DNA of 64,000 nt from Thioclava dalianensis (GTDB lineage Bacteria; Pseudomonadota; Alphaproteobacteria; Rhodobacterales; Rhodobacteraceae). A program made the position numbers and the translations under genes. The stretch lies in contig NZ_JHEH01000001.1 of assembly GCF_000715505.1 (NCBI RefSeq), positions 186,001 through 250,000 on the forward strand, in the 5' to 3' direction. The notes under the pieces are model-generated. The model was not told the origin of the DNA. It ran no database searches and worked only from the letters and a program-made list of their open reading frames with translations. Position 1 is the stretch's first letter; every line of letters begins with the position of its first letter. Below are positions 1-8,687 of this stretch, one piece after another.

Positions 1-201
1 CCCAATTCGGTGCGCGTGGCGGTCGAAGCCGCCGTGCGCCAGCCCTGGGATCGCTGGTTGCTGGGCGAGCGTGGCCGCGAGGCCAAGGCGGGCTTTGTCG
101 GTATGGAGGGCTTTGGCGCCTCCGCCCCGGCGCCCGAGCTGTACGAGAAGTTCGGCATCACGCCGCAGGCCGTGGCCGACAAGGTCGCATCCCTGCTCTG
201 A
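1..201 (+). CDS. tkt: Transketolase, C-terminal end (partial)
   Basis: The frame is open from base 1, so this is the 3' end of a gene that begins outside the window. The 66 visible residues start [20 protein letters not shown] and continue through a [18 protein letters not shown] stretch, the typical end of transketolase, where the last domain helps bind the sugar phosphate. Transketolase moves two-carbon units between sugar phosphates in the pentose phosphate and Calvin cycles. A strong GC hairpin with a T run at 229-262 ends the transcript. The assignment rests on the C-terminal domain alone; a paralogue such as a Calvin-cycle tkt cannot be excluded. Confidence 0.85.
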   Translation, partial: PNSVRVAVEAAVRQPWDRWLLGERGREAKAGFVGMEGFGASAPAPELYEKFGITPQAVADKVASLL

Positions 202-228
202 TGGCCCTGCGCGCCCGGAAACGTATTG

Positions 229-262
229 CGAAGGGGCCCCTCGGGGCCCCTTCGTCGCTTTT
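229..262 (+). terminator. Rho-independent terminator after tkt
   Basis: Arms CGAAGGGGCCC and GGGCCCCTTCG (11 bp, loop CTCG) are followed by TTTT at 259-262. It lies 28 bases past the tkt stop and inside the longest possible reading frame of the next gene, which argues for a downstream start of that gene. Confidence 0.8.
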
Positions 263-302
263 GCCTCCGGTCACGCCGGAGGCCAGCGATACCGCACGCG
301 CC

Positions 303-1157
303 ATGCTGTTTGCGCTGGGGGCGTTCTTCTTTCTGACCTTGATGGATGCTTTCGCCAAGGCGCTTGGGCATCGCGGCTATGATCCGATGCAATCGGTCTG
401 GATGCGCTACGCGGTTAATGCAGCGATCCTCACGCTGATCTATGCGCGCCACCTGCCCCGCCATTTCAAATCCCGCCATCCGGGTCTGCAACTCGCACGC
501 GCGAGCGCGCAGATGGTGGCGGCGACCTGCTTTTTCTTTGCAATCCGCGAGATCGGGCTGGCTGAGGCCACGGCGCTGGCCGATCTCAACCCGGTCATCG
601 TAAGCCTTGGCGCAGGGTTGTTTCTGGGGGAGCGGCTTGGCCCCCACCGGATTTTCGGCATCGCCTTGGCCTTTGCGGGCGCGATGATCATCCTGCGTCC
701 CGGAACCGGCGTGATCGCACCGGGCGCGATCCTTGCCCTTGTCACCGCCGTCTCCTTTGCGACCGGCATGCTGATCACGCGCAAGGTGCGCGGCGATTCC
801 ACCGCGACCTCGCTGCTCTGGGCCAGCTATATCGGACTTGCAATTGCCAGCCTCGCCCAACCCTTCGTCTGGCGCACGCCTGCGCCTGCGGATCTGTGGC
901 TGTTTCTTGCCATTGGGCTTGCGGGCACGATGGGCCAATTCCTGATGATCCGCGCCTTCACGATGGCCGAGGCCAGCACGCTTGCCCCCTTCGGCTATAC
1001 CGGGCTGATTTTCGCCTCGCTCTGGGGGTTTATGTTCTTCGGATCGCTGCCCGATGGATTCACGATCCTCGGCGCGCTTGTGATCATCGGTGCGGGGCTC
1101 TATGTTTGGTGGCGTGAGCGCCGCGCGGCGCAATCCCTACATAAAAGCCCGCGATGA
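303..1157 (+). CDS. DMT-superfamily (EamA) transporter
   Basis: A 284-residue polytopic membrane protein with about ten hydrophobic helices and two EamA repeats; the motif AEATALADLNPVIVSLGAGLFLGERLG near the middle of repeat one is typical. Members export or import small metabolites, and the substrate cannot be predicted. The frame can be extended to an ATG at 201 that overlaps the tkt stop (TGATG), but that extension would run through the tkt terminator hairpin, so ATG 303, directly before the first helix (MLFALGAFFFL), is preferred. TTG 261 is another option. The stop overlaps the next gene by four bases (ATGA), so the two are translationally coupled. Confidence 0.8.
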   Translation: MLFALGAFFFLTLMDAFAKALGHRGYDPMQSVWMRYAVNAAILTLIYARHLPRHFKSRHPGLQLARASAQMVAATCFFFAIREIGLAEATALADLNPVIVSLGAGLFLGERLGPHRIFGIALAFAGAMIILRPGTGVIAPGAILALVTAVSFATGMLITRKVRGDSTATSLLWASYIGLAIASLAQPFVWRTPAPADLWLFLAIGLAGTMGQFLMIRAFTMAEASTLAPFGYTGLIFASLWGFMFFGSLPDGFTILGALVIIGAGLYVWWRERRAAQSLHKSPR

Positions 1158-2029
1158 AGCACGACACACCTTCCCTGCCCGACCGTCTCTCCAACATGGC
1201 CTTCCTTGTTGCGATGAAGCTGGTGCAGATGCTGCCCTATGAGCGCCGCGTGCCGCTCGCGGGGAGGTTGGTGGCGCGTGTGGCGCCGGTTCTGGGCTTT
1301 ACCCGCCGGGTGCGCGAGAACCTTGCGCTGACTTGTCCCGAGCTGCCCGAAGATGAAGTGCGGCGGCTGGAGCGCGCGGTGCCTGACAATCTGGGCCGGA
1401 TGCTAGCGGAGATCTATTCGGGCGACGAATTTCTGGCCCGCGTGCGCGATCTGCCCATCGAGGGACCGGGGGCCGAGGCCTTGGCGTGCGCCCATGACGA
1501 GGGCCGTCCGGTTGTGCTCGCAGCCGGGCATTTCGGCAATTACGACGCGTGGCGCGGGGCGCTTTCGGCACGGGGCTACCGGGTCGGCGCGATCTATCGC
1601 CCGATGAACAACCAAGCCTTCAACGCGCAATATGTTGCCACCATCTCGGCGATTGCGCAGCCTTTGTTTTCGCGCTCGCGCCGGGGGCTCGCCGATATGA
1701 TGCGCTTCTTGCGCGATGGGGGCATGGTGGCCTTTGGCTTCGATCAATATTTCGGGCAAGGCGCGGATCTGACGTTTTTCGGCCAGACCGCGCGCACGCC
1801 GCTTTCGGCGGCCGAAATGGCGCTCAAGATGGAGGCCGATCTGATCCCGGTCTATGCGATCCGCCAGCCTGACGGGCTGAATTTCCGGATCGTGGTCGAG
1901 CCGCCGGTGCCCCATAGTGACGCCGAGACGATGACGCAGGCGCTCAACGACGCGCTGGAAGCGCGCGTGCGCGATCACATGGAACAATGGCTCTGGATTC
2001 ACCGGCGCTGGAAGCAGCGGCGCCGCTAA
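1154..2029 (+). CDS. Lipid A biosynthesis (LpxL/HtrB-type) acyltransferase
   Basis: A 291-residue lysophospholipid acyltransferase-like protein of the LpxL/LpxM/HtrB family, which transfers a secondary acyl chain to lipid A at the inner membrane. The catalytic HX4D motif is seen in GHFGNYDAWRG, and further family blocks (AIYRPMNN; GMVAFGFDQYF; TPLSAAEMALKM; QWLWIHRRWK) follow in order. The length is normal for the family. It starts in a four-base ATGA overlap with the DMT transporter, so both are probably made from one mRNA. Whether the substrate is lipid A or another lysolipid (for example ornithine lipid) is not shown by sequence. Confidence 0.85.
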   Translation: MKHDTPSLPDRLSNMAFLVAMKLVQMLPYERRVPLAGRLVARVAPVLGFTRRVRENLALTCPELPEDEVRRLERAVPDNLGRMLAEIYSGDEFLARVRDLPIEGPGAEALACAHDEGRPVVLAAGHFGNYDAWRGALSARGYRVGAIYRPMNNQAFNAQYVATISAIAQPLFSRSRRGLADMMRFLRDGGMVAFGFDQYFGQGADLTFFGQTARTPLSAAEMALKMEADLIPVYAIRQPDGLNFRIVVEPPVPHSDAETMTQALNDALEARVRDHMEQWLWIHRRWKQRRR

Positions 2030-2050
2030 GCGGGCGCCGCGCGCTTTAGC

Positions 2051-2962
2051 TTACTCGAGACGGCCCGCCGCGACGATGGCGCCCGGCAGTGGCGTCCGCG
2101 CTCCGGGCTTGAGCATCTGCACGATCACCGCCGCCTTATCCTTGCCCGTGAAGCGCACGTTCAGCTGCGTCGGCGTCTTGCCATCCCATTCCGCAACGGT
2201 GCGCCATTCGGTGACAATATTGCGGTAATCGACGGTCTGACCGGCATTCTCGCCGCGCAGGATATCCACCCGCGCCTCGGGCAGATAACGCACGATCTGC
2301 ACCACTGCGGGTTGCGATAGCGGCGGATCGGCTGCGAGCGCGAGCTGATAATCGCCCTTGCTGCCCGAAATATCGAGCGTGACCGGCTGCGGCGCGTCCA
2401 GATCATCCTTGATCGCGGCCTTGAGCTCGTCGTGCTGCACGCCGACAAGCGCCTGCGTGCCCTCGATCATCATTTGAGGTGTATAGATCGTGCGCTCGCC
2501 TGCCGCACGCGCATAGGATTTCTGACGCGCGGTAAATTCAGCGCGTCCAAAGGGGTCTTTCCAGCCAAGATAGTCCCAGTAATCCACATGCAGCGCCAGC
2601 GCGAGCACGTCATCGCGATCCGCATATTCACTGAAAAGCGCATCGGCGGGCGGACAAGAGGAACAGCCCTGCGAGGTGTAAAGCTCAACCACGATGGGAT
2701 CATGGGCGATCTCGGTGCCGGTCTGCGCGGCCATCGTGTCGAGCATCGACTGCGAAGCCTGATGGCGCATCTCGGGCGGCGCATCGGGGGCGAGTACACC
2801 AGAGCTGGCCGAGTCGCCCTGCCCCTGTGCCTGAGGTTGCTGCGACGAGCTGGTGGCGGTTTTCGGAGCCTGTTGAGCATTGGCTGCAATCGGCTGCCAC
2901 AGGGCACCCGACGCCAAGCCAAGGCAAACACTAACCGTAACGCTGAGCGATGCGCGTGACAT
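2051..2962 (-). CDS. Secreted DUF1223 (thioredoxin-like fold) protein
   Basis: A 303-residue protein with an N-terminal signal peptide ending near ANAQQ, a low-complexity Gln/Ser linker, then a DUF1223 domain starting VVELYTSQGCSSCPPADALF. The CSSC pair sits where thioredoxin-fold proteins hold the redox CxxC, followed by HVDYWDYLGWKDPFG and a C-terminal beta-rich part. It is probably periplasmic; its biochemical role is unknown. The start was placed at ATG 2962, which has AAGGGG just upstream. A GTG at 2980 would add six residues but abuts the AGAAGGAG sequence. It is convergent with the acyltransferase gene. Confidence 0.85.
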   Translation of the reverse strand: MSRASLSVTVSVCLGLASGALWQPIAANAQQAPKTATSSSQQPQAQGQGDSASSGVLAPDAPPEMRHQASQSMLDTMAAQTGTEIAHDPIVVELYTSQGCSSCPPADALFSEYADRDDVLALALHVDYWDYLGWKDPFGRAEFTARQKSYARAAGERTIYTPQMMIEGTQALVGVQHDELKAAIKDDLDAPQPVTLDISGSKGDYQLALAADPPLSQPAVVQIVRYLPEARVDILRGENAGQTVDYRNIVTEWRTVAEWDGKTPTQLNVRFTGKDKAAVIVQMLKPGARTPLPGAIVAAGRLE

Positions 2963-3120
2963 TGATCCCCTTCCGAACACCTCCTTCTACACTTACTGTG
3001 CCCGCGTGATCCAGTACCAATCAAGGTTTTGCGAGATTTCGCCACACGGTTGAAACAGTTCCATGTTACCGCGCGTGGCTCTCCGGGTTCGCCTGTGCAA
3101 CGCAATGAAAAGAAACCACT

Positions 3121-3148
3121 TTCGAAATTCAGTGTGCAATGGTATACA
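3121..3148 (+). promoter_or_regulatory. Possible sigma70 promoter of acnA
   Basis: TTCGAA and TATACA are separated by 16 bases, about 90 bases before the aconitase start. The -10 box is reasonable and the -35 box is weak, so this is only a candidate. Confidence 0.3.
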
Positions 3149-3239
3149 AAAACCCGCATCCACCCCTTGATCCCCCGCCCCGCATGGGGCAAATACAGAC
3201 GTAGCGACACCCTTAGGACCCTTGAAGGGAGGCCATCTC

Positions 3240-5987
3240 ATGCCCATCGTCACCGGCAAAGACACTGCCAAAACCCGCCGCGAGCTTTCAGTAGGCGGCG
3301 CCAAATTCGCCTATTACTCGATCCCCGCCGCCACCAAGGCGGGTCTGGGCGATTTCTCCAAGCTCCCCGCTTCGCTCAAAGTGGTTCTTGAGAACCTGCT
3401 GCGTTTTGAAGATGACGGCTTCACCGTGTCGGTGGACGATATCAAAGCGTTCGGCGAATGGGCTGAAAAGGGCGGCAAGAACCCGCGCGAAATCGCCTAT
3501 CGTCCGGCCCGCGTGCTGATGCAGGACTTCACCGGCGTGCCCGCCGTGGTCGATCTGGCCGCAATGCGCGATGGCATCAAGGGTCTGGGCGGCGACGCGC
3601 AGAAGATCAATCCGCTCGTGCCGGTTGATCTGGTGATCGACCACTCGGTGATGATCGACAATTTCGGCAATCCGCGCGCCTTCCAGCTCAACGTGGACCG
3701 CGAATATGAGCGCAACATGGAGCGCTACAAATTCCTCAAATGGGGCCAGTCCGCCTTTGAAAACTTCCGCGTGGTTCCGCCCGGCACCGGCATCTGCCAC
3801 CAGGTGAACCTCGAATATCTCGCCCAGACCGTCTGGAGCGACAAGGATCAGGACGGCGTTCAAGTCGCCTATCCCGACACGCTGGTCGGCACCGACAGCC
3901 ACACCACGATGGTCAATGGCGCAGCCGTTCTTGGCTGGGGCGTGGGCGGTATCGAGGCTGAGGCCGGAATGCTGGGCCAGCCGATCTCGATGCTGATCCC
4001 CGAAGTCGTGGGCTTCAAGCTGACCGGCGCCATGGTCGAAGGCACCACCGGCACCGACCTCGTGCTGAAAGTCGTCGAAATGCTGCGCGCCCATGGCGTT
4101 GTGAGCAAATTCGTCGAATTCTACGGCGACGGCCTCGACAACCTGCCGCTGGCACAGCGCGCCACCATCGCCAACATGGCGCCGGAATACGGTGCGACCT
4201 GTGGCTTCTTCCCGGTCGATGCCGAGACGCTGCGCTATCTTGAGCAGACCGGCCGCGACAAGGACCGCATCGCGCTCGTGGAAGCCTATGCCAAGGAAAA
4301 CGGCATGTGGCGCGACGAGAATTACGATCCGATCTATTCCTCGACGCTCGAGCTGGACATGGGCGAGATCGTGCCCGCGATTTCCGGCCCCAAGCGCCCG
4401 CAGGATTACCTGCCGCTGACCACCGCATCGGCTGCCTTCGAAGACGTCATCACCGAGTTCCGCGGCAAGGACAATTCCGACGCCGCACAGGATATGGCTG
4501 CCGAAGGTCCGATTGCGACTAAGACTGTTTCGGCCAAATCGGCAAAGGTTGATGGCGAGGATTACGAGATCCGCGACGGCTCGGTCGTGATCGCCTCGAT
4601 CACGTCTTGCACCAACACCTCGAACCCTTACGTGCTGATCGCCGCCGGTCTGGTGGCGCGCAAGGCACGCGCGCTTGGGCTCAATCGCAAGCCGTGGGTG
4701 AAAACCTCGCTTGCACCCGGATCGCAGGTCGTGTCGGAATATCTTGAAGCCGCAAACCTGCAAGAAGACCTCGACGCTGTGGGCTTCAACCTCGTGGGCT
4801 ATGGCTGCACCACCTGTATCGGCAACTCCGGCCCGCTTCAGCCCGAGATCTCCAAGGCGATCAGCGACAATGACCTGATCGCAACCTCGGTCCTGTCGGG
4901 CAACCGCAACTTCGAAGGCCGGATCAGCCCCGATGTGCGCGCCAACTACCTCGCCTCGCCGCCGCTCGTGGTGGCCTATGCGCTCGCCGGTGACATGAAT
5001 ATCGACATCACCTCCGAGCCGCTGGCCCAAACGCCCGATGGCAAGGATGTCTATCTCAAGGATGTCTGGCCCACTGACAAGGAAATCGCCGATCTCGTGC
5101 AGGAAGTCGTGACCCGCGACAAGTTCATCGAGAAATATGCCGACGTCTTCAAAGGTGACGAGAAATGGCAGGGCGTGGATATCTCGGGCGGCGAGACCTA
5201 TGACTGGCCGGCAACCTCGACCTATATCCAGAACCCGCCCTACTTCACCGGCATGTCCGAAGAAGCAGGCACGATCTCGGATATCAAAGGCGCGGGCATC
5301 CTTGCCGTGCTGGGCGATTTCGTGACCACCGACCACATCTCGCCGGCAGGCTCGTTCAAAGCCGACACCCCTGCGGGCAAGTACCTCACCGATCGTCAGG
5401 TCGCGCCGAAAGACTTCAACAGCTACGGCTCGCGCCGCGGCAACCACGAAGTCATGATGCGCGGCACCTTCGCCAATATCCGCATCAAGAACGAGTTGCT
5501 CGATGGCGTTGAGGGTGGCTACACGCTCGGCCCGGATGGCAAGCAAACCTCGATCTACGATGCCGCGATGGCCTATCAGGAGCAGGGCAAGCCGCTCGTG
5601 ATCTTCGGGGGCGAGCAATACGGTGCGGGCTCCTCGCGCGACTGGGCGGCCAAGGGCACGAACCTGCTGGGCGTCAAGGCCGTGATCGCGGAGAGCTTTG
5701 AGCGTATTCACCGCTCGAACCTCGTGGGCTTTGGGGTGATCCCCTTTGAGTTCACCGAGGGCCAGACCCGCAAGGATCTGAACCTGACGGGCGAAGAGGA
5801 AATTGCAATCGACGGTCTGGAAGGCGACATCAAGCCGCAATCCATCGTGACCTGCACCATCACCTACAAGGATGGGTCGACCAAGGAGATCAAGATCAAG
5901 AGCCGGATCGATACCGCGGTCGAGATCGAATATCTGCGCAATGGCGGCGTGCTGCATTACGTGCTGCGCAACCTCGCCAAAAGCTGA
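3240..5987 (+). CDS. acnA: Aconitate hydratase A
   Basis: A 915-residue aconitase of the AcnA/IRP type, which converts citrate to isocitrate in the TCA and glyoxylate cycles. The [4Fe-4S] ligands are visible as Cys457 (SITSCTNTSNPYV) and Cys523/Cys526 (GYGCTTCIGNSGPL). The swivelling C-terminal domain is present with FGGEQYGAGSSRDWAAKGT and SFERIHRSNLVGFGVIP. The length matches the family. ATG 3240 was chosen because GGGAGG lies seven bases upstream; a TTG at 3222 is in frame but without support. It is monocistronic, with a clear terminator right after. Confidence 0.97.
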   Translation: MPIVTGKDTAKTRRELSVGGAKFAYYSIPAATKAGLGDFSKLPASLKVVLENLLRFEDDGFTVSVDDIKAFGEWAEKGGKNPREIAYRPARVLMQDFTGVPAVVDLAAMRDGIKGLGGDAQKINPLVPVDLVIDHSVMIDNFGNPRAFQLNVDREYERNMERYKFLKWGQSAFENFRVVPPGTGICHQVNLEYLAQTVWSDKDQDGVQVAYPDTLVGTDSHTTMVNGAAVLGWGVGGIEAEAGMLGQPISMLIPEVVGFKLTGAMVEGTTGTDLVLKVVEMLRAHGVVSKFVEFYGDGLDNLPLAQRATIANMAPEYGATCGFFPVDAETLRYLEQTGRDKDRIALVEAYAKENGMWRDENYDPIYSSTLELDMGEIVPAISGPKRPQDYLPLTTASAAFEDVITEFRGKDNSDAAQDMAAEGPIATKTVSAKSAKVDGEDYEIRDGSVVIASITSCTNTSNPYVLIAAGLVARKARALGLNRKPWVKTSLAPGSQVVSEYLEAANLQEDLDAVGFNLVGYGCTTCIGNSGPLQPEISKAISDNDLIATSVLSGNRNFEGRISPDVRANYLASPPLVVAYALAGDMNIDITSEPLAQTPDGKDVYLKDVWPTDKEIADLVQEVVTRDKFIEKYADVFKGDEKWQGVDISGGETYDWPATSTYIQNPPYFTGMSEEAGTISDIKGAGILAVLGDFVTTDHISPAGSFKADTPAGKYLTDRQVAPKDFNSYGSRRGNHEVMMRGTFANIRIKNELLDGVEGGYTLGPDGKQTSIYDAAMAYQEQGKPLVIFGGEQYGAGSSRDWAAKGTNLLGVKAVIAESFERIHRSNLVGFGVIPFEFTEGQTRKDLNLTGEEEIAIDGLEGDIKPQSIVTCTITYKDGSTKEIKIKSRIDTAVEIEYLRNGGVLHYVLRNLAKS

Positions 5988-6011
5988 TAGTGCTTTGATA
6001 TGATAGGAAAA

Positions 6012-6037
6012 GGCCCCGCCGATGGTGGGGCCTTTTT
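6012..6037 (+). terminator. Rho-independent terminator after acnA
   Basis: GGCCCCGCC and GGTGGGGCC arms close a short loop, followed by TTTTT at 6033-6037, 25 bases after the acnA stop. Confidence 0.9.
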
Positions 6038-6094
6038 CGTGGAGACTGGGCGGCATCGTAGGAGAGAACGATGCGGGCGGCGCGGGCGCGCGGC

Positions 6095-7006
6095 TCACCC
6101 GGTCTCGCGCGGCTCCCATTGCGCGACGGAGCGGTTCAACTCGTCCATCAACCAGCCCTGAAACCGGCGCACGGCAGGTTTGCCCGCGCTATCGGGGTTG
6201 ATCGCGAACCAGTAGCGCTGGCCGGTGGAGTAGCGCCCCGGAAGTGGCGCTGCGAGCTGGCCCCGTGCCAGCGCGTCACAAGCCAACGTCTCCCACGCCA
6301 TGAACACGCCCTGCCCGGCCATCGCCGCATCCAGACACATCCCCGCATCGCCATAGGTCGGACCGGGGGGAAGTGTCGGCAGCGCGCGCCCCTGCGCACG
6401 TAGCCAGACATCCCAACCCAACATACGGTCATTCTCGCGCAGGATAGGTTGACGCAGCATCTCGTCGATAGAGGTGATCCGCGCGGCGAGTTCCGGCGCG
6501 CAGACCGGAAAGACCTTTTGCTCCAACATATCCGAGGCGATGACGCCGCTGCCCGGGCTTGTGCCCACGCGCAGCCCGACATCGATCTCGGAGCGCCGCA
6601 GATCCAACACCGAGACACGCGGATCGACGCGGATATTGATCGCCGGTTCCAGCTCATAGAATTTCTGCAGCCGCCAGACCAACCAGCGGCTTGCGAAAAG
6701 CGGAGCGACCGACACCGTCAGGCTGCACCTATCCGCCGTCTCGATCTGGGTGACGGCAGACGAGAGCATCTCCATTCCCTGCGTAAGCCCCGGCAGGACG
6801 CGCGCGCACAGATCGGTCGGGACGAGCCCGCCGGGCGCGCGGTGAAACAGCGTGATCCCGAGGGCCGCCTCAGCCTTGGCGAGCCGTTGACTGACCGCGC
6901 CGGACGTCACACCCAGCTCTGCTGCCGCCTCTGACAACGAGCCGCACCGCCCGATCGCCTCGATCGCACGCAGGTAAGACGGGGGAATACGGTTCAGGTT
7001 TTGCAT
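6095..7006 (-). CDS. LysR-family transcriptional regulator (GcvA-like)
   Basis: A 303-residue LysR-type regulator. The N-terminal winged helix-turn-helix (residues about 8-65; LSEAAAELGVTSGAVSQRLAKAEAALG) is followed by a substrate-binding domain with DPRVSVLDLRRSEIDVGLRVG, typical of the GcvA-like group. It is divergent from a small gene at 7041, and a palindrome TTTAG-N5-CTAAA overlaps its start codon, suggesting autoregulation and control of the neighbour. The effector is unknown. Confidence 0.92.
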   Translation of the reverse strand: MQNLNRIPPSYLRAIEAIGRCGSLSEAAAELGVTSGAVSQRLAKAEAALGITLFHRAPGGLVPTDLCARVLPGLTQGMEMLSSAVTQIETADRCSLTVSVAPLFASRWLVWRLQKFYELEPAINIRVDPRVSVLDLRRSEIDVGLRVGTSPGSGVIASDMLEQKVFPVCAPELAARITSIDEMLRQPILRENDRMLGWDVWLRAQGRALPTLPPGPTYGDAGMCLDAAMAGQGVFMAWETLACDALARGQLAAPLPGRYSTGQRYWFAINPDSAGKPAVRRFQGWLMDELNRSVAQWEPRETG

Positions 7007-7020
7007 TTAGTTTCTCTAAA
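7006..7020. promoter_or_regulatory. LysR-type palindromic operator
   Basis: TTTAGTTTCTCTAAA is a perfect 5-bp inverted repeat with a 5-base spacer and fits the T-N11-A rule for LysR boxes. It lies between the divergent regulator and the small gene, touching the regulator's ATG. Confidence 0.6.
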
Positions 7021-7040
7021 CCAACGAGATCGAAAAGTCG

Positions 7041-7247
7041 ATGGATAGCGCGATATCTCGCGACTACCTTTATCGAATGTTAAAGATCATCCTGTCATAT
7101 ATCGTCCCGCAGCTCGGGCCCCACAGCGTCCCACCGGCCACACCCGATTGGGCGCGCGACCCGCTCAGCCATCCGGATCTTCGGCGCATGTCACTGCGAG
7201 AACTGGCCGATTTGCCCTTTGATGCAAACGCTTTGGAGCGTGAGTAG
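7041..7247 (+). CDS. Small protein with DUF1127-like C-terminal motif
   Basis: A 68-residue reading frame with a hydrophobic N-terminal part (MLKIILSYIVPQ from residue 13) and a C-terminal stretch HPDLRRMSLRELADLPFD, which resembles the DLRRLSDRELADIG signature of DUF1127/YjiS-like small proteins. No strong ribosome binding site precedes ATG 7041, and ATG 7077 is an alternative start. The gene is divergent from the LysR regulator, shares its palindrome, and ends before a bidirectional terminator, which supports it being real. Its function is unknown; the family match is by eye and tentative. Confidence 0.6.
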   Translation: MDSAISRDYLYRMLKIILSYIVPQLGPHSVPPATPDWARDPLSHPDLRRMSLRELADLPFDANALERE

Positions 7248-7295
7248 CGGTCCGCCTGCGCATCGCGGAGGCACCTCACATCACGCCATGAAAAA

Positions 7296-7321
7296 GGCCC
7301 CGCGAATGCGGAGCCCTTTTT
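7296..7321. terminator. Bidirectional terminator
   Basis: GGCCCCGC/GCGGAGCC stem (one mismatch) with loop GAAT, an A5 run before and a T5 run after. It lies between the plus-strand small gene and the minus-strand gene at 7355, so it can serve both. Confidence 0.75.
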
Positions 7322-7354
7322 CATCAGCACACTGCCGCACGCGGCGGCTGGGCG

Positions 7355-7543
7355 TTATGTCGCGTCGGCCTCCGGGCCGTTTTCTTTCGCAGGTTTGACG
7401 GTCGCGTCTGCCTGCGATGTCGGCGCAGGCTGGGACCGAAACCCTTGACGCTTCGCGCCACGCGAGCGCGCCTGACCGCGGGGGGCAGGCTCTGCGAGGA
7501 ATGCAGCGAGATCGAATTTCGGCTTCATGGAGAACATGGTCAT
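7355..7543 (-). CDS. Small hypothetical protein
   Basis: A 62-residue frame beginning MTMFSMKPKFDLAAFLAEP and continuing as a polar Arg/Ala/Pro/Gln-rich tail without clear fold. GAAAGG lies seven bases before ATG 7543, and a terminator-like hairpin follows its stop, which supports a real small gene. No family is recognised. The tail composition suggests a disordered protein. Confidence 0.5.
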   Translation of the reverse strand: MTMFSMKPKFDLAAFLAEPAPRGQARSRGAKRQGFRSQPAPTSQADATVKPAKENGPEADAT

Positions 7544-7696
7544 CAGGGATGCCTTTCATTGGCGCGAGAGAAATCGCACCTCTGAATGCAATATGGGGTC
7601 TGGCCCGGGAACTTGTAAGACGCGCGGGAGGTATTACTTCACTAAGTTACGTCTTTTGCCCAGCGACGACGCGCATTGCGTGCGACCGCGCCTGCC

Positions 7697-8497
7697 TCAA
7701 TCTGCCACCCGGATCGGGAACCGCGCGAGCGCTTCGGCCTGCTCATCGCTCAGCGCCTCGGGCCGCACGATCTGGGTGTGGATCGAGAACACCACCGCGC
7801 GGGTCTGCGGCAGGCGGATCAGGCATTGCCGCTCGACGCGGATGAATTGCGAGCGGGCGGTGCCGTGGACGTAGTCATATTCCGAGCGCGGATCGGCGAG
7901 AAACGCATCCGAATGCGAAGCCGTGCCGCGCATCAGCCCGCGCCCCGGCTGCACCCCATCCATCAGGCGTTGCACGCGTTTGCCAAGCTCGGATGTGTAG
8001 ATCTCGATGGGGGCATGAATGCGCATCATCGGGCGGCGGAATTTCTCTGTGAGCCGCCAACCCGAGGGGAAACAGAGCACGCCCCCGGTCAGCACATGCT
8101 CGCTATGGCCGGAACCGAACGGGTCGGATTGCAAGATCAGCAGATCCTCTTGCAAGAGCCGCCCCAAGGTCATCAGCGGCACGCCCGGATCGAGCGCCAC
8201 GCGCTGGCCGTCGGGGCAAAGCGCTGTGTCCCCCTCAAGTGCGAAACCAAGCCCGGGCAGCAGCGGCAGGACCAGCGCATATAGCTCATCTGCCGCAGCG
8301 CTGGCCACCGGGTCAAGCGCGTACACCTCCGCTGCGCGCTCTGCCAGAAGCTGGCGACGCAAGCCCATCTGCCCGACATAAGCGCTGTCGATCTCCAACC
8401 AATCGGCCAGTGTCACCGGCACCACGCCGGGCAACTTGCGCGTGGCGGGGTGGACCCAAGGGGCGAAGGTCAGGGCGGTTTGCAAGATCGGCATCAT
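7697..8497 (-). CDS. DUF3445 haem-dependent oxidative N-demethylase-like protein
   Basis: A 266-residue protein of the DUF3445/HODM family, whose characterised members use haem to demethylate amines such as dimethylamine. Diagnostic stretches are LCFPSGWRLTEKFRRPMMRI, IHAPIEIYTSELGKRVQRLMDGVQPGRGL and RVERQCLIRLPQTRAVVFSIHTQIV near the C-terminus. ATG 8497 (MMPILQTAL) was chosen because the upstream extension to 8647 has no family features. No reductase or amine gene lies nearby, so the substrate is open. Confidence 0.8.
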   Translation of the reverse strand: MMPILQTALTFAPWVHPATRKLPGVVPVTLADWLEIDSAYVGQMGLRRQLLAERAAEVYALDPVASAAADELYALVLPLLPGLGFALEGDTALCPDGQRVALDPGVPLMTLGRLLQEDLLILQSDPFGSGHSEHVLTGGVLCFPSGWRLTEKFRRPMMRIHAPIEIYTSELGKRVQRLMDGVQPGRGLMRGTASHSDAFLADPRSEYDYVHGTARSQFIRVERQCLIRLPQTRAVVFSIHTQIVRPEALSDEQAEALARFPIRVAD

Positions 8498-8687
8498 CGC
8501 GCGACCATGCCCCGGGATCGCGCGGGCCCGCAAGAGGGCATCCCGCGCCGCCACATCTGCCAGACGCGCGCAATCGCCCGACCCTATTGGAACTCCCGGC
8601 CCCCCGTCGCGCGTTGAGAGAGCAACAGGGGGAGGACTTCGCATCACGCGCCCCCCCGCTCACACCGCTTGAAAGGACTTAGTTCAT

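Noticed and set aside
3288-6119. A very long open frame on the minus strand opposite acnA
   Set aside because: It mirrors the codon bias of a high-GC gene on the other strand and has no family motif or ribosome site; aconitase is complete.
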